This document shows, one piece after another, positions 7,941 to 17,729 of a DNA stretch of 64,000 nucleotides. The notes below the pieces were generated by a model, which saw only the letters and a list, made by a program, of their open reading frames with translations, did not search any database and was not told the DNA's origin. This DNA comes from Metabacillus sp. B2-18. Its GTDB lineage: Bacteria; Bacillota; Bacilli; Bacillales; Bacillaceae. Each line of letters starts with the position of its first letter. Within the stretch, counting starts at the first letter, position 1. The stretch lies in the NCBI RefSeq assembly GCF_021117275.1, contig NZ_CP088245.1, positions 4,067,501-4,131,500 on the forward strand, read 5' to 3'. A program made the position numbers and the translations under genes.

Positions 7941-8303
7941 CTAGCAATTTTCAGGCGTTCCAGTGTTTGTAGCTGTTCTAAACGATGATCCGCATCCACA
8001 ACTGGCTATGGCATTTGGGTTATCTATCGTAAAGCCCCCACCCATCATGGATTGCTTGTAATCTATAATCGTTCCATTTAAAATGGCTGCATCTTCTTTT
8101 TTAATAAGAATTGTCATATCATGTTGTTCAAGAACTTGATCTTCTTCCGTTATTTCATGCTCAAATCCCATTCCATATGAAAGACCACTGCAGCCTCCAC
8201 CTTTAACACCAACACGAAGATACGCATTTTCCTCTTCATGTTCTTTCATCATATCTTTTATCTGATAAGCAGCAGCTTCTGTAATTTTGACAATTTCACT
8301 CAT
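7941..8303 (-). CDS. yutM: HesB/IscA-type Fe-S carrier protein YutM
   Basis: A 120-residue A-type iron-sulfur carrier. The three ligand cysteines of the family are present: Cys38 in GGGCSGLSYG and Cys102/Cys104 in SCGCGSSF. Such proteins accept a cluster from the Suf scaffold and hand it to client enzymes. The gene has an AAGGAGG site before its ATG. It lies between the yumC terminator and dapF on the minus strand, with 87 bases to the dapF stop, so it may be read with dapF. The Suf system that would load it is at 34.6-39.8 kb. Confidence 0.93.
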   Translation of the reverse strand: MSEIVKITEAAAYQIKDMMKEHEEENAYLRVGVKGGGCSGLSYGMGFEHEITEEDQVLEQHDMTILIKKEDAAILNGTIIDYKQSMMGGGFTIDNPNAIASCGCGSSFRTATNTGTPENC

Positions 8304-8390
8304 CTGAATACCTCCTTGCTTTATGTGAAAGGATCATACTACTAGTATACAACTATTGTATGTGTTCACTCAAATAATTGAAACGATAGA

Positions 8391-9248
8391 TTATTTAATA
8401 TAAAAGGTTCCAGTACATATGACTTCTGCAGGACCTGTCATTAAAACATTTCCTTCATTTGTCCAATTAATCATAAGATCTCCTCCAGCGAGGTGCACAA
8501 CAGTTTCTTCTCCTTGATTTGTATGTTTGTTTAACACGGAAGACACAACTGCTGCACAAGCTCCTGTACCACATGCCTGTGTAACACCAGACCCTCTCTC
8601 CCAGACTCGAAAATGCAATTCATTTTTGGAAACAACCTCTACAAACTCTACATTTACTCCTTCAGGAAAACGAGGATCTTTTTCAACGATAGGACCAAGT
8701 GATGTAACAGGTGCTTGAGTTATATCATCCACATAGAAAATAATATGAGGATTCCCCATTGAAACAGCTGTTACATCATATTGTTGCCCTGAGAATTCGA
8801 TTGATTCTGATATGGTTTGTTCAGAACCCTCACCTTCCATTGGTATCTCTGCTTTAGATAAACGCGGTGATCCCATATCAACTGTTACGAGGTTTACTCG
8901 GTTTTCCTCAACATGAATAGTTGCTTCAACAAGACCTGACAATGTTTCAATTTTAAATGTTTTCTCTTTTACTAAATTATGCTCAAAGGCGTACTTAGCA
9001 ACACATCTTAATCCATTTCCGCAATTCTTTCCTTCTGAGCCATCATTATTAAAGATTCTCATTTTAACTTCCGCTTTATCTGAAGGACAAATTAAGATAA
9101 GACCATCAGAGCCAATCCCTGTATATACATTTGAGACCTGTCTGGCAATGTCTGATAATTGGCCTTCTTCAAGTTTTTCCTCAAAAGTATTAACATATAT
9201 ATAGTTGTTTCCTAATCCGTGCATTTTCGTAAATTGAAATGAGTTCAT
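8391..9248 (-). CDS. dapF: Diaminopimelate epimerase
   Basis: A 285-residue DapF that converts LL- to meso-diaminopimelate, the last step before lysine and the source of the peptidoglycan cross-link residue. The two catalytic cysteines are Cys76 in KNCGNGLRC and Cys226 in [10 protein letters not shown], in the mirrored halves of the fold. Substrate motifs GLGNNYIYV and [12 protein letters not shown] are present. A GGAGG site precedes the ATG by 7 bases. Length and motifs are full, so the enzyme should be active. No lysine riboswitch is seen upstream of this gene; the one in the window serves a transporter. Confidence 0.96.
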   Translation of the reverse strand: MNSFQFTKMHGLGNNYIYVNTFEEKLEEGQLSDIARQVSNVYTGIGSDGLILICPSDKAEVKMRIFNNDGSEGKNCGNGLRCVAKYAFEHNLVKEKTFKIETLSGLVEATIHVEENRVNLVTVDMGSPRLSKAEIPMEGEGSEQTISESIEFSGQQYDVTAVSMGNPHIIFYVDDITQAPVTSLGPIVEKDPRFPEGVNVEFVEVVSKNELHFRVWERGSGVTQACGTGACAAVVSSVLNKHTNQGEETVVHLAGGDLMINWTNEGNVLMTGPAEVICTGTFYIK

Positions 9249-9334
9249 TGTTATCCTCCAAATATCTTCATTTTTATTAGTATAAAATGTTGGAAATCTG
9301 AAAACAATATAATTATCCCCCGTTTTATAGAAAT

Positions 9335-9363
9335 AAAAGCTTCCTGTTAGTCAGGGAGCTTTT
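9335..9363. terminator. Terminator-like hairpin between divergent dapF and DUF2225 genes
   Basis: AAAAGCTTCCTG pairs with CAGGGAGCTTTT (one mismatch) around a 5-base loop, flanked by A/T runs. It lies upstream of two divergent genes, where a terminator has no obvious client, so it may be a relic of a lost gene or an attenuator of dapF. Confidence 0.55.
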
Positions 9364-9536
9364 ATTTTTAACTGCTTCTTAAAATCTAAGCTTACTTTCA
9401 AAAAAATATTAGAGGGTATCCCTAAAAAATCCCATAATTTTAATAATAAATAGTCCTTTTTACATAGTTTTCTGATATAATTTAGTTAAATTAGTACTAC
9501 ATGTCCACTCTTGACGAGATAAAGGAGTGATTCTTT

Positions 9537-10229
9537 GTGAATAATGAACTACATCATTTGTATGATCGTAAAGTTAATTGCTTAATGTGTAAAACCAATT
9601 ATACGACGAAAAAAGTACTTTCCAGATTTATTCGTTCACACCGGCACGATACAGACTTTTGTTCATATTACACTTCAACAGAAATCAATCCGCTTTTATA
9701 TTATGTTTCTGTTTGTCCAAACTGCGGCTTTTCTTCCTCTGAGGAATGCTCGACTTATTTTCCTCCAAATGCAAAAGAAATGATTCAACAAAAAATTTGT
9801 GACAATTGGAGTGGAAGAAATTATTGTTTTGAGCGTACCGTTGATACAGCGATAGAATCTTACAAGTTAGCCATTTACTGCTCTAGTATAAAAAAAGAAA
9901 ATCATGTTGCACTAGCTGGTCTTTATTTAAGATTATCGTGGTTATTTCGTACTGAGAAAATTAACCACGAGGAAGAACAACGCTTTTTAAGGCTAGCTCT
10001 TGAAGAATATGTTAACTCTTATATGGTTGATGACTATTCAGGAACCCAGCTTTCAGAAATTAAGCTTCTTTATCTGATCGGAGACTTAAGCAGAAGATTA
10101 GATCTAGTTAGCCAAGCAACACAGTATTTTTCAAAGGTAATAGAAAAACAAACGGACACTCTTGAAAAAGGTATTGTGCAAATGGCTAAAGATCGTTGGG
10201 CAGAAATGCGTGAAGTAAAATCAAGTTAA
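9537..10229 (+). CDS. DUF2225 zinc-ribbon/TPR-like protein
   Basis: A 230-residue protein of the DUF2225 family, common in Bacillus next to dapF. The N-terminus carries two CxxC knuckles, Cys15/Cys18 (NCLMCKTN) and Cys60/Cys63 (VCPNCGFS), a likely zinc site. The rest, from about residue 80, is helical with TPR-like repeats such as AGLYLRLSWLFRTEKI and LLYLIGDLSRRL. The start is GTG, fixed by AAAGGAG 9 bases upstream. No enzyme motif is seen, and the helical repeats suggest protein binding. Function is unknown. Confidence 0.85.
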   Translation: MNNELHHLYDRKVNCLMCKTNYTTKKVLSRFIRSHRHDTDFCSYYTSTEINPLLYYVSVCPNCGFSSSEECSTYFPPNAKEMIQQKICDNWSGRNYCFERTVDTAIESYKLAIYCSSIKKENHVALAGLYLRLSWLFRTEKINHEEEQRFLRLALEEYVNSYMVDDYSGTQLSEIKLLYLIGDLSRRLDLVSQATQYFSKVIEKQTDTLEKGIVQMAKDRWAEMREVKSS

Positions 10230-10241
10230 TAAAAAGACTTT

Positions 10242-10272
10242 AAAAAGCTGACCATTTTTCGGTCAGCTTTTT
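10242..10272 (+). terminator. Terminator after the DUF2225 gene
   Basis: AAAAAGCTGACC pairs perfectly with GGTCAGCTTTTT around a 7-base loop and ends in T's, 12 bases after the stop codon. Confidence 0.88.
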
Positions 10273-10334
10273 CAGGTAATCATTCGCTATGTCAAACTCC
10301 TTCATGGCCTTTTAATCGCACTTTTCGACAAGTT

Positions 10335-10571
10335 TTAAAACATAGGATTTTCCTCTAAAAACGTATATATATTTTCAACTAACTCATCTGGGTCATCTCC
10401 AGTTACTACTTCTCCATTTACTAAAGCATATAACGAATGTCCACATTTGCCACAATAGCTTAAACATCCGTATTCAATAATATCTAAATTAGGGTCTTTT
10501 TCCAGCTTTTCTAACGCTGCCTGAGCCCCTTGTGCTAAATTACTTATACAAAATTCAATAATTGGCTTCAT
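10335..10571 (-). CDS. yuzB: DUF1450 family protein YuzB
   Basis: A 78-residue protein with four cysteines, Cys8 (EFCISN), Cys36, Cys40 and Cys43 (GCLSYCGKC). This spacing resembles thioredoxin-like [2Fe-2S] ferredoxins and is conserved in DUF1450/YuzB. Its neighbours yutJ, yuzD and yutI are redox and Fe-S genes, which supports a cofactor role, but none is proven. An AGAGAGGTG site precedes the ATG. Confidence 0.88.
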   Translation of the reverse strand: MKPIIEFCISNLAQGAQAALEKLEKDPNLDIIEYGCLSYCGKCGHSLYALVNGEVVTGDDPDELVENIYTFLEENPMF

Positions 10572-11013
10572 CTTAACACCTCTCTACTGCTTAATCCTAA
10601 TAGGATTACAAATAAACGTCAAATTTTATTATACTCTATGGTATCTAGCAATAAATACTATATATAACATTTATGTGATGCTTTTTTGTCATTTTTTTAG
10701 TTAAAAAAACGAAATAGGATTGTAAACACTAAACAAATAATTCATAATTGTGTTGTACCATAAAGGAAAAAATTTTTAAAATAAAAAGAAAACGTTTTTT
10801 TGGAGTAATATTGTTGTAAAATGATTCAGTCGTTATACTTTTAATATTTCATTTATAAAGATAGGACTAGCCTTAACTAAACGTTTCCTTTTTAAAATTT
10901 ATTTCCTAATTATTCATTTTTATTTGGTCAAAAGAATAGAACATATTGTGTGTATTATTCTTGGCCTTGCAATTATAGTTTATTAAAAACGTGGGGAAAA
11001 AGGAGTATCAAAA
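10572..11013. other. AT-rich divergent intergenic region yuzB/yutJ
   Basis: This 442-base stretch holds no reading frame I would defend. It must contain the promoters of yuzB and yutJ. A palindrome AGAAAACGTTTTTT at 10787-10800 resembles a degenerate CcpA (cre) site. I see no riboswitch fold or RNA gene. Confidence 0.5.
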
Positions 11014-12081
11014 ATGAAGAACCTAGTCATACTTGGCGGAGGATATGGCGGTATGCGCGTACTGCTTCGTTTACTTCCAAATCAATTGCCTGAAGATGTT
11101 CAAATTACTCTTATTGATAAAAATCCTTATCATTGTTTAAAAACAGAATACTATGCACTTGCGGCAGGTACTATTTCAGATCATCATATAAGGGTCTCTT
11201 TTCCGGAGCATCCTAGACTTCATTCCATTTTTGGAGAAGTAACGTCTGTTGATCTTGAAAACAAACAAGTACTATTAAATGATCACGAGCCTGTTCAATT
11301 TGATGACTTAATCATTGGTTTAGGTTGTGTAGATAAATATCATAACGTACCAGGAGCAGATGAATTCACTTATAGCATTCAAAGTATTGACCAGTCACGC
11401 GAAACCTACCAAGTGCTCAATAATTTAAAAGCAGATGCAACTGTAGGGATTGTTGGTGCAGGTTTAAGTGGTGTTGAGCTTGCCAGCGAACTTCGTGAAA
11501 GTCGTAAAGACCTTAACATTAAATTGTTTGATCGCAGTAAGCATATCCTATCAAGCTTTCCTGAACGTTTAAGTAGTTATGTTGAAAAATGGTTCACAGA
11601 GCATGGTGTTGAAATTATTAGTGAAGCTAATATAACGAAGGTAGAACCAAACATTGTCTATAATCATGATCAACCTTTTGAGTGTGATGCTATCGTATGG
11701 ACAGCTGGAATTCAGCCAAATAAAGTGGTTAGAGATCTTCCGGTTGAAAAGGATAATCAAGGAAGAGTTGTATTAACTGTTCAACATTTTATTCCAAGTC
11801 ACGAAGATGTGTTTGTTGTTGGAGACTGCGCAAGTCTTCCACATGCCCCTAGTGCTCAGCTGGCAGAAGCGCAAGCTGAACAAATTGTCCAAGTACTATT
11901 AAAGAAGTGGAACAACGAACCTCTTCCAGAATCATTCCCACCTTTTAAATTGAAAGGTGTACTAGGTTCTTTAGGGAAAAAGCAAGGCTTTGGACTTGTT
12001 AATGACAGACCTTTAATGGGCCGTGTACCACGACTATTAAAGTCCGGTGTTCTTTGGATGTATAAATATCATAATGGTTAA
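11014..12081 (+). CDS. yutJ: NADH dehydrogenase-like protein YutJ
   Basis: A 355-residue pyridine nucleotide-disulfide oxidoreductase related to NDH-2. FAD-binding GGGYGGMR is at residues 8-15, NAD-binding VGAGLSGVELA near 150, and VVGDCASLPHAPSAQLAEAQA near 270, which closes the FAD site. It is shorter than YumB because the C-terminal membrane-anchor part is reduced, ending LWMYKYHNG. The electron acceptor is unknown. AAAAAGGAG precedes the ATG. It is a single-gene unit followed by an intergenic foldback repeat. Confidence 0.9.
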   Translation: MKNLVILGGGYGGMRVLLRLLPNQLPEDVQITLIDKNPYHCLKTEYYALAAGTISDHHIRVSFPEHPRLHSIFGEVTSVDLENKQVLLNDHEPVQFDDLIIGLGCVDKYHNVPGADEFTYSIQSIDQSRETYQVLNNLKADATVGIVGAGLSGVELASELRESRKDLNIKLFDRSKHILSSFPERLSSYVEKWFTEHGVEIISEANITKVEPNIVYNHDQPFECDAIVWTAGIQPNKVVRDLPVEKDNQGRVVLTVQHFIPSHEDVFVVGDCASLPHAPSAQLAEAQAEQIVQVLLKKWNNEPLPESFPPFKLKGVLGSLGKKQGFGLVNDRPLMGRVPRLLKSGVLWMYKYHNG

Positions 12082-12083
12082 TA

Positions 12084-12210
12084 ACAAAAGCGGAAGCGCC
12101 TCGTTCAGCCCCGACCAGCATAAGACGATTTAGAATAGAAGGCGTACTTTGCCTTATATTCTAAATTGGCTTATGACCTCGAGGGGCTAGGTGCTGGAGC
12201 TGGATGTCGA
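12084..12210. repeat. Long foldback intergenic repeat (GCGGAAGCGCC type)
   Basis: A GC-richer island in AT-rich DNA that folds on itself. Outer arms AGCGCC, AGCCCC and CATAAG at 12095-12124 pair with CTTATG, GGGGCT and GGTGCT at 12170-12195. Inner arms TTTAGAATAGAAGGC (12129-12143) and GCCTTATATTCTAAA (12151-12165) pair around GTACTTT. This matches, from memory, a dispersed element frequent between genes in several Bacillus-related genomes. It follows yutJ and may be transcribed with it. Confidence 0.8.
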
Positions 12211-12240
12211 AGCGTTATCCAAAATTATACGCTAAACGAT

Positions 12241-12276
12241 AAAAAACACTCAAGTCAATGGACTTGAGTGTTTTTA
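12241..12276. terminator. Terminator of yuzD (and yutJ)
   Basis: AAAAACACTCAAGTC pairs perfectly with GACTTGAGTGTTTTT around AATG. It lies 2 bases beyond the yuzD stop and can act from both directions. Confidence 0.9.
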
Positions 12277-12277
12277 T

Positions 12278-12598
12278 TTAGTTACTTACATATCCATGCT
12301 CTTCCATTTCTTCACAAATTACCTTTAGACGGGGACTTCCCTCACCTACCACCTTGCCCTCGATGACAACAAGTGGATAAAAGTACTCATCATTAAGAAT
12401 CTTTTGGGCAAACTCCTGCTTATCAGGCTCTTCTTGTGGCTGATCAATATCAATATATACGATTTTAAACAGTTGATCTTTATATTTTCGACTTAATGCA
12501 GCTTCTAACCACTCATACGTTTCTTTAGCTGATGGTAAATTCACACAGCTTGGACAAAGAACCTCTGCACCATATACACTAATTTCAACAGGCTTCAT
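12278..12598 (-). CDS. yuzD: Thioredoxin-like protein YuzD (DUF1462)
   Basis: A 106-residue thioredoxin-fold protein of the YuzD family with a CPSC motif at Cys15-Cys18 after the first beta strand (VEISVYGAEVLCPSC). The later EYFYPLVVIEGKVVGEG segment supplies the cis-proline strand. It may be a thiol-disulfide or Fe-S helper; it lies back to back with yutI, an NfuA-type scaffold. GGTGAAGG precedes the ATG. Function is unproven. Confidence 0.88.
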   Translation of the reverse strand: MKPVEISVYGAEVLCPSCVNLPSAKETYEWLEAALSRKYKDQLFKIVYIDIDQPQEEPDKQEFAQKILNDEYFYPLVVIEGKVVGEGSPRLKVICEEMEEHGYVSN

Positions 12599-12894
12599 TT
12601 TCCTTCACCTACCGTCTTTTTCTCCATTGTAGTCGATATATTATCATCTTTCCATCCTTAACATTATATAAGAACTGTTAAACATCTTGAGGCTAGCTAG
12701 AATTCTTTGAGATTAGAGCTATTTTCATGACAGCATTTGGGTATACTTACTAATGAAAACAGGTTCCTTTCCCTTACCTTTAGAAAGATTATATGGTAAT
12801 ATTGGGTTTATTAAGCCTTAGAAAATTCAATCTTACGATTAGATTTTTTTCTTCATTTCAAATATAATATAGATAAGGAAAGGAGTCGATTATA

Positions 12895-13134
12895 ATGACA
12901 ACTGAAACAGCTATGCTTGAACAAGTACAAGAAGTATTAGATAAACTTCGTCCATTCTTGCTTCGTGATGGAGGAGATTGTGAATTAGTAGATATAGAAG
13001 ATGGTATTGTTAAACTTCGCCTTTTAGGTGCTTGTGGAAGCTGCCCAAGCTCAACAATCACTTTAAAAGCTGGTATAGAGCGTGCGTTATTAGAAGAAGT
13101 ACCAGGTGTTGTAGAAGTAGAACAAGTATTCTAA
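12895..13134 (+). CDS. yutI: NifU C-terminal-like Fe-S carrier YutI
   Basis: A 79-residue stand-alone NifU C-terminal (Nfu) domain. The cluster-binding CxxC is at Cys47 and Cys50 in [11 protein letters not shown], preceded by [11 protein letters not shown], which is diagnostic of the family. Nfu proteins dimerise to hold a [4Fe-4S] cluster between the CxxC pairs and deliver it to enzymes such as lipoyl synthase and aconitase; lipA is in this window. AAAGGAG lies 9 bases before the ATG. Confidence 0.93.
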   Translation: MTTETAMLEQVQEVLDKLRPFLLRDGGDCELVDIEDGIVKLRLLGACGSCPSSTITLKAGIERALLEEVPGVVEVEQVF

Positions 13135-13137
13135 TAC

Positions 13138-13170
13138 AAAAAGACTGACATATAGGTGTCAGTCTTTTTT
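13138..13170 (+). terminator. Terminator of yutI
   Basis: AAAAAGACTGACA pairs with TGTCAGTCTTTTTT around a short loop, starting 4 bases after the yutI stop. Confidence 0.9.
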
Positions 13171-13192
13171 ATTCCATCCCACTCTTGTATAT

Positions 13193-13220
13193 AAAAAACT
13201 CGCCAATTGGCGAGTTTTTT
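13193..13220 (-). terminator. Terminator of the hom-thrC-thrB operon
   Basis: AAAAAACTCGCC pairs with GGCGAGTTTTTT around AATT. It overlaps the thrB stop codon and has a T-run on the minus strand. Confidence 0.85.
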
Positions 13221-14139
13221 ATATACTCTTTATTTCCTGTACCTGCTCTACTCTACAGCCAACTAGATCAATATCTAGGCACTCTACATCACAATTTTTA
13301 AAATCATGAGAAAGCTTTTCTGCCAATTCATTTCCTTTGCCTTTTTCAATAAAGCAAATAACAGTAGGGCCTGCACCACTTAATGCTGAGCCATAGGCTC
13401 CAAGTGCTTCGACCTTTTCTTGAACAGCTTGAATTTCAGGAATTAATTTCCCTCTATATGGCTGATGAAAAAGATCCTTGCTCATCATATTACCTACTAA
13501 ATGCCAATCATTCGTAAGAAGTCCTGCAATAAGCATATTACTGATTGCACTTGCTTCAACTGCTGTTTTATAAGCCAACTCTTGAGGTAATACATTTCTA
13601 GCATCGCTTGTAAATACCTCATATTTTGGTACAACGACTACTGCGTCAACATTCACTTCTTTAACGCAAACCAGTTCTGTTTTGTCTTCTTGATGAAGCC
13701 CAACGACAAGGCCACCATACAGAGAAGCTCCAACATTATCTGGGTGTCCTTCTTCAAGGCTTGCAATCCGTAATTTTTCTTCATCTGTTAATTGAAGATC
13801 ACAAAGCTGATTTGAAAGCTCAATACCAGCAATTATGGCAGCAGCACTGCTTCCAATTCCTCTTGCCATTGGAATGTCACTCCAAACCTTTACTTCACAT
13901 GCTGGTAATGTTTGATTATATTTTTCTGCTACCTTAATCGCCACTTTGGCAATTAAGTTTTGATCATTTGTAGGGATATCTCTTACATGGTCTGTCATCG
14001 GTAAGAAAATACGCTCTTCTGCTTTTTTTACCTCAAGCGTTAAGTATTTACCTAACGCTAAACCAACCGAATCAAATCCAGGACCTAAATTAGCTGTACT
14101 TCCCGGAACTGTAATTTTTAACATGTCTCCTTCAATCAT
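13219..14139 (-). CDS. thrB: Homoserine kinase
   Basis: A 306-residue GHMP kinase that phosphorylates homoserine for threonine synthesis. The ATP-binding loop [10 protein letters not shown] is at residues 92-101, and [14 protein letters not shown] near 270 is the third GHMP motif. The start overlaps the thrC stop as ATGA. An in-frame ATG five codons later has a GGAG only two bases before it, too close to direct that start, so the overlapping ATG is preferred; the same N-terminal extension exists in B. subtilis. It is the last gene of hom-thrC-thrB. Confidence 0.95.
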   Translation of the reverse strand: MIEGDMLKITVPGSTANLGPGFDSVGLALGKYLTLEVKKAEERIFLPMTDHVRDIPTNDQNLIAKVAIKVAEKYNQTLPACEVKVWSDIPMARGIGSSAAAIIAGIELSNQLCDLQLTDEEKLRIASLEEGHPDNVGASLYGGLVVGLHQEDKTELVCVKEVNVDAVVVVPKYEVFTSDARNVLPQELAYKTAVEASAISNMLIAGLLTNDWHLVGNMMSKDLFHQPYRGKLIPEIQAVQEKVEALGAYGSALSGAGPTVICFIEKGKGNELAEKLSHDFKNCDVECLDIDLVGCRVEQVQEIKSI

Positions 14140-15197
14140 TGTACTGTAACTCCACTTAATTGCTGTAGGAATGTCTCTTCGTCATTTGGAAGAACAATCG
14201 GTTTAATTTCAGAAACATCAATAGCTGTGTTTGGATCTTTTAATCCGTTTCCAGTTAGTACAGCAACAACTTTACTGCCTTCTGCAATTAAGCCTAATTT
14301 ACGATGTTTAATTAAACCTGCGATAGATGCACAAGAACCAGGTTCCGCAAAAACACCTTCTTCACGTGCAATTAGTTGATAGGCTTCTAAAATCTCTTCA
14401 TCTGTCACAGAATCAATACGTCCTTCTGACTCTTCTTTCGCTTTAACCGCCGTTTCCCAGCTTGCCGGGTTACCGATACGAATAGCCGTAGCAACAGTTT
14501 CCGGATTTGCAATTGGCTCACCACGAACAATTGCGGCTGCTCCTTCTGCCTGGAATCCGTGAATTTTTGGAAGGCCTGTTTGTTTCTTTTCGTTATACTC
14601 TTTGAAGCCTTTCCAATATGCAGTAATGTTTCCAGCGTTTCCGACAGGGATTGCTAAATAGTCCGGCGCACTGCCTAGCTGCTCACACACTTCGAATGCA
14701 GCTGTTTTTTGTCCTTCGATACGATATGGATTAACAGAGTTAACTAATGTTATCGGTAATTTTTCACTAATGTTTCGAACCATTGTTAATGCATGGTCAA
14801 AATTTCCTTGAATAGCATAAATATCCGCTCCATACATAACTGCTTGTGCTAATTTACCAAAAGCAATTTTCCCATCAGGAATAAGAACAATACACTTCAT
14901 ATTTGCTCTTGCTGCGTACGCAGCTGCAGCAGCAGATGTATTACCGGTAGAAGCACAGATAACAGTGTCACTGCCTTCTTCCTTAGCCTTAGCAACAGCC
15001 ATAACCATACCACGATCTTTAAAAGAACCAGTTGGATTTGTTCCCTCTGTTTTTACGTAAAGCTCAACACCTAGCTTTTCAGATAGCTTAGGTAGATGAA
15101 TAAGAGGAGTATTCCCCTCCTGTAAAGTAAGTTTTGGTGTATTTTCAGTTACAGGTAAAAATTCTGCAAATTCTTGGATAAGGCCTTTCCACATCAT
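14136..15197 (-). CDS. thrC: Threonine synthase
   Basis: A 353-residue PLP enzyme of the short threonine synthase class, converting O-phosphohomoserine to threonine. The PLP lysine is Lys60 in [10 protein letters not shown], and the phosphate-binding loop [13 protein letters not shown] is near residues 189-201. It overlaps hom upstream and thrB downstream by 4 bases each (ATGA), so the three products are translationally coupled. Two tandem ATG codons open the frame. No frame damage is seen. Confidence 0.96.
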   Translation of the reverse strand: MMWKGLIQEFAEFLPVTENTPKLTLQEGNTPLIHLPKLSEKLGVELYVKTEGTNPTGSFKDRGMVMAVAKAKEEGSDTVICASTGNTSAAAAAYAARANMKCIVLIPDGKIAFGKLAQAVMYGADIYAIQGNFDHALTMVRNISEKLPITLVNSVNPYRIEGQKTAAFEVCEQLGSAPDYLAIPVGNAGNITAYWKGFKEYNEKKQTGLPKIHGFQAEGAAAIVRGEPIANPETVATAIRIGNPASWETAVKAKEESEGRIDSVTDEEILEAYQLIAREEGVFAEPGSCASIAGLIKHRKLGLIAEGSKVVAVLTGNGLKDPNTAIDVSEIKPIVLPNDEETFLQQLSGVTVQ

Positions 15198-16492
15198 ATT
15201 GATCCGTTCCCTTCTACACGATACGTGCTTTTAACTTCTTCGACTACTTCCAAGTCATTTAATTGCTGTAAAATATCTTCAAAATCACTTTGAGCTGCTT
15301 TATGTGTGACAATGACGATTTCTGCTAGGTTACTATTTTTAATAGGTAATTGAAGGATTTTTTCAAAGCTCACTCCTCTTTCAGAGAAAAGAGATGTAAT
15401 ATTTGAGAATGCTCCAACCTGATCTTTCGCGCTAATTCTTAAGAAGTGCTGAGCGTAAATATGCTCTGGACTTTTTAATTGTTTATCAAATTGAGGGTCA
15501 ACAGCACTGCGGCCATTCACATTCAATCTCATATTTTTCATGACTCCGACTAAATCGGAAACTACTGATGTTGCCGTAGGAAGACTTCCGGCACCAGGAC
15601 CGTAGAACATTGTCTCACCAACAGCTTCACCATATACATAAACTGCGTTGTACTCATCGTTTACTGCTGCAAGTGGATGTGTTTCTGGTAATAATGTTGG
15701 CTCAACAGACACTTCAATCTTTCCATTTTCACGTTCTGCAATACCAATTAGCTTCATTGTATAACCTAGTCGCTTGCTGTAGCTGATGTCATCATCAGAT
15801 ACACTAGAAATACCTTTTGTATTTACATCATCTAAATCAACATGCATTGAGAATCCCAGTCTTGCAAGGATTGCCATTTTTCTTGCTGCATCCAATCCTT
15901 CTACATCTGAAGTTGGATCTGCTTCTGCAAAGCCTAAGTCTTGTGCTTCTTTTAGTACCTCATCATAGGCACTACCTTGCTTTGTCATTTTTGTTAAGAT
16001 AAAGTTTGTTGTACCGTTAACGATTCCCATCATCTTCGTAATACGATCTGAAGCTAAGCCCTCAGCTAGTGTACGTAGAATTGGAATACCACCAGCTACA
16101 CTTGCCTCATAAAATAGATCACAGCCGTTATCAGTTGCAATCGAAAGCAATTCTGTTCCGTACACAGCCATTAAATCCTTGTTCGCCGTTACAACATGCT
16201 TTTTAGCCTTCAGTGCTTCAATTAGGTGTTTACGAGTTTCTTCAACCCCACCCATTACCTCAATAACAACATCTATGTCAGGATTTTTAATCACATCGTC
16301 CACGTTTGTTGTAAGCATTTCTTTATCAATATGAACTTGTCTTTCTTTTTCTAACGTTTTTACGACAACCTTTTTAACCTTAACAGGGCAGCCTACTTGG
16401 TGCATAAGTTTATCTTGATGGTCTTCTATAATCTTTACAACACCACTACCAACCGTACCAAGACCTAAAAGTCCAACATGAATTGCCTCCAC
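15194..16492 (-). CDS. hom: Homoserine dehydrogenase
   Basis: A 432-residue enzyme that reduces aspartate semialdehyde to homoserine, the branch point to threonine and methionine. The Rossmann motif [13 protein letters not shown] is at residues 7-19, [17 protein letters not shown] near 80-95, and the catalytic [13 protein letters not shown] follows. A C-terminal ACT domain (about 350-430, [20 protein letters not shown]) should bind an amino-acid effector, normally threonine. The GTG start has GGAG 9 bases upstream. It is first in the operon, behind a sigma-A promoter at 16567-16595. Confidence 0.96.
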   Translation of the reverse strand: MEAIHVGLLGLGTVGSGVVKIIEDHQDKLMHQVGCPVKVKKVVVKTLEKERQVHIDKEMLTTNVDDVIKNPDIDVVIEVMGGVEETRKHLIEALKAKKHVVTANKDLMAVYGTELLSIATDNGCDLFYEASVAGGIPILRTLAEGLASDRITKMMGIVNGTTNFILTKMTKQGSAYDEVLKEAQDLGFAEADPTSDVEGLDAARKMAILARLGFSMHVDLDDVNTKGISSVSDDDISYSKRLGYTMKLIGIAERENGKIEVSVEPTLLPETHPLAAVNDEYNAVYVYGEAVGETMFYGPGAGSLPTATSVVSDLVGVMKNMRLNVNGRSAVDPQFDKQLKSPEHIYAQHFLRISAKDQVGAFSNITSLFSERGVSFEKILQLPIKNSNLAEIVIVTHKAAQSDFEDILQQLNDLEVVEEVKSTYRVEGNGSI

Positions 16493-16566
16493 AATATCCC
16501 ACTCCTTTTTGTTTATCTATAAAGTACAATTGTACTCTCATAAAAGACACAATGAATATACTTGTC

Positions 16567-16595
16567 ATTATAAAATGTAAAGAACTGTTTTACAA
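16567..16595 (-). promoter_or_regulatory. hom: Sigma-A promoter of hom-thrC-thrB
   Basis: On the minus strand TTGTAA (16595-16590) is followed after 17 bases by a perfect TATAAT (16572-16567), about 75 bases before the hom start. A cre-like palindrome TAAAAACGTTTTCA lies just upstream at 16619-16632. Confidence 0.75.
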
Positions 16596-16674
16596 GGGTG
16601 AATTTTCAGTTTTTATAATAAAAACGTTTTCAAGTGAAAAATACGGTCATAATTAACCCTTACTTCAAACATCA

Positions 16675-17643
16675 TCAAATCGTTACTTTTGTTTTAGGTT
16701 CTTCTCCGCTTAGAACAGCTTTAATATTCATTGCACAAAGATTCATCATTGAATATCTCGTTTCAAGACTAGCACTGCCGATATGTGGAAATGCCACAAC
16801 ATTGTTCAATCCCACTAAAGGATGATCAGCTTGTATTGGTTCATGTAAAAACACATCAAGACCTGCTGCCGCAATTTCTTTATTTACTAAAGCATGATAA
16901 AGGTCCCCTTCATTTACAACCGCACCTCTACTTGCATTAATAAAAATTCCTGTATTTTTCATTTTCTTAAATGCCTCTAAATCAAATAGATTCTTTGTTT
17001 CATTTGTAAGTGGTGCAAGGCATACAACGAAATCAGAGGAATTTAACAGCTCATCAAAACGACAAAACTTTGCTCCTAATGTTGTTTCAGCTTCTTCATT
17101 TCTAGTTCGATTATGATAAAGAATCTTCATGTCAAAACCAGTTGCCCGCTTCGCAACAGCTTGTCCTATTTTCCCCATTCCAACAATGCCGATCGTTTTA
17201 TGATGAACATCGTGACCAGCTAAAAGAAGAGGAGCCCAGCTTTTCCATTGATTATCTTTGACATAATCCGCTGCCTCTATTAATCTTCGTGCTGATGTAA
17301 GTAATAACCCAAACGTTAAATCAGCAGTTGTATCTGTAAGGATATCAGGAGTATTACATACAACTACCCCTTTTTCATTTGCATATTGTACATTAATATT
17401 ATCAAAACCAACCGCTAAATTGGCTACAACTTTAAGCTGAGCTCCTTTGTCTAGTAACTCCTGATCAATTGAATCAGAAAGCATTGTTAACAAAGCGTCT
17501 GCATTTGTTACTTTTTCAAGCAACACCTCTCTAGGGCATGGCTTCTCTTCCTCAGCCCACATTTCAACATCAGCTATTTCGTAAAGTGGCTGCAGCTGTT
17601 CTTCTGAGCATTTTCTTGTTACATATATGTAAGGCCTTTTCAT
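16675..17643 (-). CDS. D-2-hydroxyacid (glycerate/hydroxypyruvate) dehydrogenase
   Basis: A 322-residue NAD(P)-dependent D-isomer-specific 2-hydroxyacid dehydrogenase. The Rossmann loop GIVGMGKIGQAVA is near residues 153-165. The active-site arginine is in NASRGAVVNE, the glutamate near FLHEP, and the histidine in FPHIGSAS. This pattern fits glyoxylate/hydroxypyruvate reductases or D-glycerate dehydrogenases. AGAGGTGAG precedes the ATG. It is upstream of hom on the same strand, but hom has its own promoter. The exact substrate cannot be fixed from sequence. Confidence 0.88.
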   Translation of the reverse strand: MKRPYIYVTRKCSEEQLQPLYEIADVEMWAEEEKPCPREVLLEKVTNADALLTMLSDSIDQELLDKGAQLKVVANLAVGFDNINVQYANEKGVVVCNTPDILTDTTADLTFGLLLTSARRLIEAADYVKDNQWKSWAPLLLAGHDVHHKTIGIVGMGKIGQAVAKRATGFDMKILYHNRTRNEEAETTLGAKFCRFDELLNSSDFVVCLAPLTNETKNLFDLEAFKKMKNTGIFINASRGAVVNEGDLYHALVNKEIAAAGLDVFLHEPIQADHPLVGLNNVVAFPHIGSASLETRYSMMNLCAMNIKAVLSGEEPKTKVTI

Positions 17644-17729
17644 TTTCTCACCTCTTACGTTAGTTTAAGACAATATATATTTTACCATAATTTTCAATGA
17701 CTTCTTACTAGGGGAGTAACCAATAGTTT

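Noticed and set aside
16493..16674. T-box or other riboswitch upstream of hom
   Set aside because: No T-box sequence (TGGNACCGCG-like) or S-box/L-box core is present; only a sigma-A promoter and a cre-like site are seen.
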